DNA from: Fimbriimonadales bacterium | Lineage (GTDB): Bacteria; Armatimonadota; Fimbriimonadia; Fimbriimonadales; GBS-DC | Direction: 5' to 3' | DNA: 7,765 nt | Assembly (NCBI GenBank): GCA_026416655.1 | Contig: JAOAES010000109.1 | Coordinates: 1-7,765, forward strand | In this document: in pieces, positions 1-5,083 of the stretch | How the letters are laid out: every line of letters begins with the position of its first letter | How positions within the stretch are numbered: the first letter of the stretch is position 1 | Program-made: the position numbers and the translations under genes | The notes under the pieces: generated by a model | What the model saw: only the letters and a program-made list of their open reading frames with translations | What the model was told of the DNA's origin: nothing | Databases searched by the model: none

Positions 1-1
1 G

Positions 2-517
2 TTCATCCAGAGCGTGTACCATCCCTTCGGCGCGGGCGTGGTGGTGGAAGGCGCGGGCATACTGCTCAACAACCGCATGCGGGGCTTTTCACTCAGCGCC
101 AACAGCCCGAACCGCTTAGAGCCGGGCAAACGCCCGATGCATACGCTGAACGCCTACCTGATTACGCGGGGTGACGCGCTGGCGTATGTGGGCGGGACAC
201 CCGGCGGCGATATTCAGGTGCAGACGAACCTGCAGGTCATCAGCCAGCTGATCGATTTCGGGCTGGAGCCGCAGGCGGCGATTGAGCAGCCCCGTTGGGC
301 GTGGCAGCCCGCACAAAGCACGGAGCCGTCGGCAGGCGTGCTGAGCATCGAGGAGCCGTCGGGCGAACTGCTGGAGGCGTTGCGCCAGCGCGGGCACAAT
401 GTGCGCACGACCCCGCTCGGCACACACCCCAGCGCGGTGCAGGTCATCCAAAAACTCGGCGACTGCTACTGCGCCGGCTCCGACCCACGCGCTGAAGGGC
501 AAGCAGGAGGCTACTGA
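2..517 (+). CDS. ggt: Gamma-glutamyltransferase family protein, C-terminal part (5' end outside window)
   Basis: This is the last 171 residues of a gamma-glutamyltranspeptidase-type N-terminal nucleophile hydrolase; the frame is open to the left edge. Family landmarks of the small subunit are visible in order: the GAGVVVEGAGILLNNRM stretch near residue 12, the PNRLEPGKRPMHTLNAYL stretch near residue 36, and GGTPGGDIQVQTNLQVI near residue 60, where the glycines help form the active-site pocket. The catalytic threonine would lie upstream and cannot be checked. In E. coli Ggt the segment after PGKRP carries a Ser-Ser pair; here it is Met-His-Thr, as in the more distant GGT/acylase-like branch, so the real substrate may not be glutathione. 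The family cleaves or transfers gamma-glutamyl groups, usually in the periplasm or outside the cell. Its stop codon overlaps the next gene's ATG (TGATG), so it is translationally coupled to a sugar ABC permease. Family call is firm; substrate is unknown. Confidence 0.88.
   Translation, partial: FIQSVYHPFGAGVVVEGAGILLNNRMRGFSLSANSPNRLEPGKRPMHTLNAYLITRGDALAYVGGTPGGDIQVQTNLQVISQLIDFGLEPQAAIEQPRWAWQPAQSTEPSAGVLSIEEPSGELLEALRQRGHNVRTTPLGTHPSAVQVIQKLGDCYCAGSDPRAEGQAGGY
505..510 (+). promoter_or_regulatory. Strong Shine-Dalgarno site for the ABC permease
   Basis: A full AGGAGG lies six bases before the ATG at 517, inside the last codons of the upstream gene. It fixes the permease start and, with the TGATG overlap, supports coupled translation. 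Confidence 0.85.
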
Positions 518-1344
518 TGCGTAAACGCTGGCTCCGCAATCTCGCGGCGCACGGCGCGCTCCTGCTGCTGCTGGCGCTGTTTATGCTGCCGATTCTGTGG
601 ATGCTCTCCACTTCGCTCAAGCCCGATGAGGAGCTGTTCACTGAAGAAATCCGCTGGATACCGCAGCGCATCGCATGGGAGAACTACCAGAACGCGCTGA
701 CTACCTTCCCGTTCTGGCTGTACCTGCGCAACACGCTGATTATCGCCGTGCTGACCGCGCTGGGCACCGTGCTGAGCTGCCTGCCCCCTGCCTATGCCTT
801 CGCGCGGATGCGCTGGCGCGGGCGCAACTTCTGGTTCTGGGCGATGCTTAGCACTCTGATGCTGCCCCCGCAGGTCACGCTGCTGCCTGTGTTCCTGCTG
901 TTCCGCTGGCTGGGCTGGGTGGACACATTTTTGCCGCTGATTGTGCCCGCGTTTCTGGGCAACGCCTTCCTGATTTTTATGTTGCGCCAGTTCTTCATCA
1001 CGCTGCCGCAGGAACTCATCGACGCCGCACGACTGGACGGCTGCAGCGAGTGGACTATCCTGTGGCGACTGGTCGCGCCGATGTCCAAACCTGCGGTGGC
1101 GACCGTCGCGTTGTTCTCGTTCGTGTGGGCGTGGACGGACTTTATGGGACCGCTGATTTACCTCAACGACTCCAGCAAGTTCACGCTGGCGGTGGGGTTG
1201 CAATACTTCTTGGGCAGGCACGGCGAGCAGTGGAACCTGCTGATGGCGGCGGCGACGGTGGTCACTGCGCCGCTGGTGGTGCTGTTCCTGCTGACGCAGC
1301 GTGCGTATGTGCGCGGGATTACGCTCACGGGGCTGAAGGGGTAA
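517..1344 (+). CDS. Carbohydrate ABC transporter permease, MalG-type
   Basis: A 275-residue inner-membrane permease of the binding-protein-dependent ABC transporter superfamily, close to the usual MalG/LacG length. Six hydrophobic helices can be placed at about residues 11-31, 71-96, 105-130, 136-160, 193-213 and 240-261. The cytoplasmic EAA loop, which contacts the ATPase, is clear: ELIDAARLDGCSEWTILWRLVAP at about 166-188 has the conserved Ala-Ala, Gly and Pro spacing. The soluble segment after helix 1 (SLKPDEELF...P...ENYQNAL) is also typical of MalG-type subunits. It should pair with a MalF-type permease, a sugar-binding lipoprotein and an MsmX/MalK-type ATPase; none is in the window, so they are probably upstream or elsewhere. 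The sugar cannot be read from this subunit. Its start overlaps the stop of a gamma-glutamyltransferase-family gene by one base, an uncommon partner for a sugar transporter. Confidence 0.93.
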   Translation: MRKRWLRNLAAHGALLLLLALFMLPILWMLSTSLKPDEELFTEEIRWIPQRIAWENYQNALTTFPFWLYLRNTLIIAVLTALGTVLSCLPPAYAFARMRWRGRNFWFWAMLSTLMLPPQVTLLPVFLLFRWLGWVDTFLPLIVPAFLGNAFLIFMLRQFFITLPQELIDAARLDGCSEWTILWRLVAPMSKPAVATVALFSFVWAWTDFMGPLIYLNDSSKFTLAVGLQYFLGRHGEQWNLLMAAATVVTAPLVVLFLLTQRAYVRGITLTGLKG

Positions 1345-1358
1345 AATAGCGTGGGGTT

Positions 1359-1928
1359 ATGATTGCGCCGCGGTGGTGGTTCGACCTACAACAGTACCGA
1401 GAACGCCTGCAGCAATACTCCGACGAGGAGCTGCTGGATGTCTACTTTCATATTCATCCTGTGCGCTATCAGTCGCACTATTTGTGTGTGTTGCGCGAGT
1501 TGCGTCGTCGGGGGATTAAGCCGCAGATTGCCCATCGCCCGTTTGCGGGGGTGCGCTGGGACTTGCCGCAGTGGGTAAGCGCGTTGGGTTGGCTGGGGCG
1601 GCCGCGTTGGGGTTCGCGCGTGGCGTTCGGGCTGTTGACGCTGGCGCTGGCGTTTCTGCTAACGGGGCTGGCGCTCGTCCCAATCTGGCTCACGCTGAAA
1701 CTGATACGCTATCTGGATCCGTTTACCGCCTTTATGTTGCTGATGGGCATGGTGTGGGCGTGGGGGCTGGGCGTTGGGCTAACTTGGAAGGCGGGCGCGC
1801 GCGGGGGCTGGGTGCTACTCGCGACATTGGGTGGCAGCGCGTCGCTCTGGGTCTTTTTGCATACGCAGGCGTTCGCACGATTAGTGGAAGCGTTGCGGCA
1901 GCCACCTGCGGGCGGCTGGGGATTCTGA
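1359..1928 (+). CDS. Hypothetical membrane protein with charged N-terminal region and three predicted helices
   Basis: I do not recognise a named family. The 189-residue product has a soluble N-terminus of about 85 residues, rich in Tyr, Glu, Asp and Arg (YSDEELLDVYFHIHPVRYQSHY, then LRELRRRGI at about 45-53). This resembles a short helical segment seen before membrane domains in various uncharacterised bacterial proteins. Three hydrophobic segments follow at about 86-110, 121-143 and 148-168, joined by short loops, and a Gly/Pro tail ends the protein. The ATG at 1359 is the only plausible start because the next Met is near residue 126. The upstream GGGG at 1353-1356 is too close for a good ribosome site. 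It begins 14 bases after the permease stop and may be read from the same message; a TAAAAT overlaps that stop (see findings). It converges on the yraN-like gene with only seven bases between the stops. Coding status is supported by length, composition and position; function is unknown. Confidence 0.72.
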   Translation: MIAPRWWFDLQQYRERLQQYSDEELLDVYFHIHPVRYQSHYLCVLRELRRRGIKPQIAHRPFAGVRWDLPQWVSALGWLGRPRWGSRVAFGLLTLALAFLLTGLALVPIWLTLKLIRYLDPFTAFMLLMGMVWAWGLGVGLTWKAGARGGWVLLATLGGSASLWVFLHTQAFARLVEALRQPPAGGWGF

Positions 1929-1935
1929 GGGTGGT

Positions 1936-2307
1936 CTATTCAATCACAGGCGGTTCGAAGGCGTTCCGATAGTGGCGGATCTGCACGGGCAGGACGGTCA
2001 TATCTACGACCACCACATCGAATCGGCACTCGTGGAACGAGATATGGGGGTTCTCGTCGATAAATCGCTGCGCGAGGCGGGCGAGTTGCGCTTGCTTGCG
2101 TCGATCGATGCTTTCTTCGCCTGTGCCGTAGGCGAGGGAGCGTCGCGTTTTGACCTCGACGAACGCCAACGCGCCCTTTTCCAGCGCGACGATATCCAGC
2201 TCCCCCTCGCGCTTGCGCCAGTTTCTGGCGAGAATCGTGTAGCCCTGCGCCTGTAGGTACTGCGCTGCCTGTTCCTCGCCGCGGCGAGCTAATCGAACGC
2301 GACTCAT
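1936..2307 (-). CDS. yraN: YraN/UPF0102 family nuclease-like protein
   Basis: A 123-residue protein of the widespread UPF0102 (YraN) family, which has a restriction-endonuclease-like fold and no firmly settled role; links to DNA processing have been proposed. The family pattern is complete: RRGEEQAAQYLQAQGYTILARNW at about 8-30, GELDIVA at 35-41, FVEVKTR at 49-55, a Lys at 71 in the helix that follows, and CRFDVVVVD near 94-102. Asp38, Glu51 and Lys53 form the D...ExK set expected of a metal-dependent nuclease centre. I chose the ATG at 2307, which starts just before the conserved motif. A GTG at 2322 in the same frame would extend it five residues, but that codon lies inside the 55-base hairpin element and is unlikely to be real. 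A GGGGT four bases before the ATG could act as a weak ribosome site. It lies downstream of the protease gene on the same strand. Confidence 0.9.
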   Translation of the reverse strand: MSRVRLARRGEEQAAQYLQAQGYTILARNWRKREGELDIVALEKGALAFVEVKTRRSLAYGTGEESIDRRKQAQLARLAQRFIDENPHISFHECRFDVVVVDMTVLPVQIRHYRNAFEPPVIE

Positions 2308-2315
2308 AATACCCC

Positions 2316-2370
2316 GTGGCACGGGCGTCCCCGCCCGTGCATCGTCGCTTGAGCGAGACGCTCAAGCCAC
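2316..2370. repeat. 55-base double-hairpin intergenic element
   Basis: Two perfect inverted repeats lie side by side. Arms GCACGGGCG (2319-2327) and CGCCCGTGC (2332-2340) enclose a 4-base loop. Arms GCTTGAGCG (2347-2355) and CGCTCAAGC (2359-2367) enclose a 3-base loop. A 6-base spacer separates the hairpins, and GTG (2316-2318) pairs with CAC (2368-2370) outside them, giving a potential three-way junction. It fills nearly all the space between the protease stop codon, which touches it, and the yraN-like ATG. There is no T-run on either side, so it is not a classical terminator. It resembles dispersed REP- or MITE-like intergenic repeats, but copies elsewhere cannot be seen from one window. 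Confidence 0.8.
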
Positions 2371-4035
2371 TCAGTCGCCTACCGCGCCAAAGTTGAACAA
2401 CACAATCAGCAGATCCGCATCGTCGACCCTGCCGTCGCCGTTCAGGTCTATCGACGGGTTGTTCGCGCCGAAGTGGAACAGAACCTGCAGCAAATCGGCG
2501 TCGTCGATGCGGTTATCGCCGTTCACATCGCCGGGGATGAGCGTCAAGTTCAGTCCGCTCACGCCCGGATAGCGCATGCGGGCGTTCGGCACGCGCTTGA
2601 GCAGCGTGCCCTGAGCGCGGATGGCGAGGTCGTAGTAGCCCAGATAATTGAAAAAGCTCACGGAGAAATCGCCCGCCGCGTTCAGCGTACCACTTTGCGT
2701 GGCGATGGCGTTCCCGCCGCCCCGCGGACGCAGCACGACTTCTACTGTGCGCCCGTTGTAGCTACCGATGTAGTTCTGGATTTGCACACGCCCGCGCACG
2801 GGCACCGTGAGGGCTTTTTCCACCGAGGCTTGCAGGTCGATAATCCCCCACGCCACATAGTTGGCAGGGCGCGCCGTGGTTTCAATCAGTTCACGCACCG
2901 CCTGCGCCCGCGCAACGGAACGGTCGCTTGGTCCGTCAGCGACGAGCGAGTAGAGCAGGGCTGCCTGCGCCGTGACAAATGGTGCAGCGTAGGAAGTGAA
3001 GCCGCCCGTATTGCGACCATAGGTATCGACCCCGCTCATGGTGGTGGAATAGACATCTCCACTCGGCGCGGCGACATCGACCCAGCTGCCGTAAGTCGAG
3101 ACGCTGGAACGAGTCCCGTCCAGATTGCACGCCGCGACGGCGATACACACTGGATACCAAGCGGGGTAGAAGGGGTTCGTGTTATTTTCGTTCCCCGCAG
3201 CTGCGACCACGACAACGCCAGAATTCCATGCAGCATTTAGAGCGTCTCGCACCAAATCCCATCCAGACGCGTAGGCGCGATTTCCCAAGCTCAGGTTCAT
3301 CGCATGTGCTCCTTGCACTGCAGTGTAGGCGATCCCGTCAAGTATATCATTAAGCCAACCTTGCCCACCGTCGCGGAACACTTTCACGGGCAGTATTTTG
3401 CCGTTCGGCGCAACGGACGCCACGCCGCGATTGTTGTTGGTGACGGCACCCGCAATGCCCGCGACAAAAGTGCCATGCCCGTGGAAGTCGCTGGGGATGT
3501 TGTCGCGCACGCCGTTCGCGTCGCCGCCGAAGTCGTAGCCGGGCAGCAGGCGCGGCTGGAGATCCAAATGATCCAACCGCACGCCCGTATCCAGAATCGC
3601 CATAACGAAGTTATCATCGCCGCGGCGGAGCGCCCAGGCTTGCGGCGCGCGTATGAACGGCAGCGCGGGCTGCTGGGGATAGAGCGTGTCGTTCGGCGTC
3701 CAGCCATCTGCGAGATAAATGCGCCAGTTCGGCTCGGCGGCTTCGAACCAGCCCGATTGGCGCAACTGCGCCGCGACCGCCCGCATATCCGCGTAGGGGC
3801 TGAACTGCCACAGTTCGTAATCGAGATAGTCGCCGCGCCTGATTAGCTGCGCGCCCGTGATGTGCCGTGCCCAAGCGCGCTGCGCCGGCGTGATGCCCTC
3901 GCGAAACTTCACCAGAACCTGTCCCGGTGCATACTCCAGCGCAGGAGTCTCCAGTTGACCGCGCAGCCCCGGCTGCGCAATAGCCTGCCCAAATACAAGA
4001 CACAACGCAAGAGCAGAAGCAATTATCGACCTCAT
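2371..4035 (-). CDS. Secreted subtilisin-like (S8) serine protease with EF-hand/dockerin-like C-terminal module
   Basis: A 554-residue exported protease. Residues 1-20 form a signal peptide with a likely cut after AIA20. Residues about 33-108 are an I9/fervidolysin-like propeptide (PGQVLVKFREGITP...EAAEPNW) that should be removed on maturation. The catalytic domain spans about 112-408 with Asp149 (AILDTGV), His187 (HGHGTFVAG), the oxyanion Asn282 (AAAGNEN) and Ser348. The serine motif is FTSYAAPF, not the usual GTSxAAPH, so two normally conserved neighbours are changed. Residues about 412-500 look like a beta-sandwich (carboxypeptidase-regulatory or Ig-like). Two EF-hand loops end the protein at 503-514 and 530-541. 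There is no sortase signal or C-terminal membrane anchor. The ATG at 4035 lies just after a TATAAT and no proper ribosome site is present. Divergent from it, 68 bases away, is a gene whose product shares the same tail. Protease class is firm; substrate is unknown. Confidence 0.95.
   Translation of the reverse strand: MRSIIASALALCLVFGQAIAQPGLRGQLETPALEYAPGQVLVKFREGITPAQRAWARHITGAQLIRRGDYLDYELWQFSPYADMRAVAAQLRQSGWFEAAEPNWRIYLADGWTPNDTLYPQQPALPFIRAPQAWALRRGDDNFVMAILDTGVRLDHLDLQPRLLPGYDFGGDANGVRDNIPSDFHGHGTFVAGIAGAVTNNNRGVASVAPNGKILPVKVFRDGGQGWLNDILDGIAYTAVQGAHAMNLSLGNRAYASGWDLVRDALNAAWNSGVVVVAAAGNENNTNPFYPAWYPVCIAVAACNLDGTRSSVSTYGSWVDVAAPSGDVYSTTMSGVDTYGRNTGGFTSYAAPFVTAQAALLYSLVADGPSDRSVARAQAVRELIETTARPANYVAWGIIDLQASVEKALTVPVRGRVQIQNYIGSYNGRTVEVVLRPRGGGNAIATQSGTLNAAGDFSVSFFNYLGYYDLAIRAQGTLLKRVPNARMRYPGVSGLNLTLIPGDVNGDNRIDDADLLQVLFHFGANNPSIDLNGDGRVDDADLLIVLFNFGAVGD
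2374..2532 (-). repeat. Paired EF-hand (dockerin-like) module of the protease
   Basis: This encodes residues 502-554 of the protease. Two loops follow the dockerin calcium pattern at positions 1, 3, 5, 9 and 12: Asp503, Asn505, Asp507, Asp511, Asp514 and Asp530, Asn532, Asp534, Asp538, Asp541, spaced 27 residues apart. Each loop is followed by a hydrophobic helix of the form ADLLxVLFxFGA. True dockerins have different helix sequences, so a cohesin partner cannot be assumed. Confidence 0.85.
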
Positions 4036-4041
4036 GCCCTA

Positions 4042-4047
4042 ATTATA
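4042..4047 (-). promoter_or_regulatory. Consensus -10 box (TATAAT), probable leaderless promoter of the protease
   Basis: On the minus strand TATAAT is followed by only TAGGGC and then the ATG at 4035. Transcription starting about seven bases after the box would begin at or within a base or two of the ATG. No hexamer resembling TTGACA occurs 16-19 bases upstream. This is the arrangement known for leaderless genes in Deinococcus and other lineages; its use in this organism is inference. Confidence 0.55.
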
Positions 4048-4103
4048 CATCGATTTCTGTATCGGAGGCGTTCCCGGGGCAGGAATTCTCCTCAGACTCG
4101 CGA

Positions 4104-4976
4104 ATGCACGTTCCGATGCGGAGTGCCGTTTTATGGACGCTTCTTTGCATTCTTTGCCTGTCGGCAAGGGCGCAGCGGGTGGGGCTACTGGGCTGTGGCG
4201 AGCCGTCGCGCGATAACGCCTATCGGGACGCGCTGCTTGCGCAGGGGCTGACCATCGCATGGATGACGTCTTACTATGAGTTCAACACGGCATCGCTTCT
4301 GCAGCGCTGTGAGGTGGTTGTGTTTGCGCCCGTGCAAAACTACAACGATATGCCTATCGCTGGACAGTGGGCGTTAGAGAGTTGGGTGCGTCAAGGTGGG
4401 GGACTCGTTACGACAGAGTGGACGCTCTGGTCGTGTGGGCATAGCAACCTTTTCGTCGGGTTGCGGGATTTACTCCCAGCGAGCGCAACACAGTTCTATC
4501 AGCAGCGCGAAGTACGCTATACCGTAAGCGTGTATGACTCGGTTCTCAGTGCGGGGTTAGCTCCGTCGCTGTCGTTAGGGTTCCTGAAAGAGGCTCGTGT
4601 TCGGGGGCGCCCTGACGCAACCGTGTTTTATGCAAGCGACTATGCGAGCGACAGCGCGGGCGTCGTCGGCTGGCAGGTTGCATCAGGGCGCGTCATCAGC
4701 TTCTCGATCGCTCCGGGGGCAGGGTCGGATGCGGAGCTAACGAATCCGCTCGTGGCGCGTTTGCTGGCGAACGCCGTACGCTGGGCAGCGGGCAATACCT
4801 GCACGCCCACACAGGGCGACGCAAACCGCGATGGCTGCATCGACGACGCCGACCTGCTCACTGTGCTGTTCAACTTCGGCGCGACGGGCAACAACCCCGC
4901 CGATGTGAACTGCGACGGAACTGTAGACGACGCCGACCTGCTGGAGGTGTTGTTCCTGTTCGGCGCAGGTTGTTGA
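4104..4976 (+). CDS. Secreted ThuA/glutamine-amidotransferase-like protein with EF-hand/dockerin-like C-terminal module
   Basis: A 290-residue exported protein. A signal peptide ends at about ARA23, with mature Gln24 next. Residues about 25-230 look like a flavodoxin-like fold of the ThuA/class I glutamine-amidotransferase-like superfamily: a first strand RVGLLG, a strand VVVFAPV, the turn WVRQGGGLVTTEW at about 94-106, and the closing pattern WQVASGRVISFSIAPG...NPLVARLLANAVRWAAG at 190-230, typical of that group. A Cys-Gly-His at 111-113 follows the Gly-rich strand, but I cannot show it is catalytic; the domain may only bind ligand. Residues 238-290 form two EF-hand loops like those of the neighbouring protease, here with added cysteines. 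A start at 4116 (Met5) would give a more ordinary signal peptide, and neither ATG has a good ribosome site. The gene is divergent from the protease across 68 bases. Export and the tail are firm; the fold call is moderate and the function unknown. Confidence 0.85.
   Translation: MHVPMRSAVLWTLLCILCLSARAQRVGLLGCGEPSRDNAYRDALLAQGLTIAWMTSYYEFNTASLLQRCEVVVFAPVQNYNDMPIAGQWALESWVRQGGGLVTTEWTLWSCGHSNLFVGLRDLLPASATQFYQQREVRYTVSVYDSVLSAGLAPSLSLGFLKEARVRGRPDATVFYASDYASDSAGVVGWQVASGRVISFSIAPGAGSDAELTNPLVARLLANAVRWAAGNTCTPTQGDANRDGCIDDADLLTVLFNFGATGNNPADVNCDGTVDDADLLEVLFLFGAGC
4815..4973 (+). repeat. Paired EF-hand (dockerin-like) module of the ThuA-like protein
   Basis: This encodes residues 238-290. Calcium-ligand positions are Asp239, Asn241, Asp243, Asp247, Asp250 and Asp267, Asn269, Asp271, Asp275, Asp278, exactly 28 codons apart. 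A 17-base stretch (GACGACGCCGACCTGCT) is identical in both halves at 4842-4858 and 4926-4942, which supports an internal duplication. Cys245 and Cys270 sit within the two loops, and Cys233 and Cys290 flank the module. Confidence 0.85.
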
Positions 4977-4982
4977 AAGCGA

Positions 4983-5011
4983 TTAAGAAATCTAAAGTGA
5001 GTTCCGATAAT
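4983..5011 (+). promoter_or_regulatory. Candidate sigma-70-type promoter for the MerR-glycosyltransferase pair
   Basis: TTAAGA (4983-4988, four of six matches to the -35 consensus) is separated by 17 bases from GATAAT (5006-5011, five of six matches to the -10 consensus). It lies just after the stop of the upstream gene in an A/T-richer stretch. Transcription would start near 5018, placing the 5019-5061 hairpin at the very 5' end of the message. The support is sequence resemblance only. Confidence 0.4.
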
Positions 5012-5018
5012 CCCTCAC

Positions 5019-5069
5019 GAGCCGTTAGCACGACACTGGCAAACTCTTTCGCTAAAGGCTCAATATTTT
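5019..5069 (+). terminator. Hairpin plus T-rich tract before merR-like gene (terminator or attenuator candidate)
   Basis: Arms GAGCCGTTAGC (5019-5029) and GCTAAAGGCTC (5051-5061) pair at 10 of 11 positions around a 21-base loop, followed at once by AATATTTT (5062-5069). Only the plus-strand direction has a T-rich tail. It could end the message of the ThuA-like gene, or act as an attenuator or leader structure for the MerR-like gene, whose ribosome site begins four bases after the T tract. The loop is larger and the T tract more interrupted than in a textbook terminator. Confidence 0.5.
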
Positions 5070-5072
5070 CGT

Positions 5073-5077
5073 GGAGG
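5073..5077 (+). promoter_or_regulatory. Shine-Dalgarno site fixing the MerR-like start
   Basis: GGAGG lies six bases before the ATG at 5084. The frame is open further upstream to 4970, but that extension lacks a ribosome site, overlaps the previous gene and has no family similarity, so 5084 is chosen. Confidence 0.85.
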
Positions 5078-5083
5078 TCAACG

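Noticed and set aside
511..1221. Long minus-strand frame opposite the ABC permease (236 residues)
   Set aside because: Its composition (very rich in Gln, Arg, His) is that of a shadow of a high-GC gene, and the plus strand encodes a clear permease.
1899..1935. Possible hairpin (CAGCC/GGCTG at 1899-1918) between the convergent genes as a terminator
   Set aside because: It lies within coding sequence, is only 5 bp with a 10-base loop, competes with a second pairing and has no T tract.
2308..2322. Upstream GTG start for the YraN-like protein
   Set aside because: The codon lies inside the double-hairpin element and adds five residues before the conserved region; the ATG at 2307 fits the family better.
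2319..2367. The two hairpins as intrinsic terminators for the protease gene
   Set aside because: Neither is followed by a T-rich tract on either strand, so a rho-independent terminator is not supported.
2473..3846. Long plus-strand frames opposite the protease gene
   Set aside because: They mirror an unambiguous S8 protease, have no recognisable motifs and no ribosome sites.
4071..4092. TTCC...GGAA and GAATTC-centred symmetry as an operator in the divergent region
   Set aside because: The arms are only four to six bases and imperfect beyond that, at a level expected by chance; no repeat links it to the MerR-like protein.
4970..5083. N-terminal extension of the MerR-like protein to 4970
   Set aside because: The frame is open, but the extension overlaps the upstream gene, has no ribosome site and adds no family similarity. 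GGAGG six bases before 5084 decides the start.
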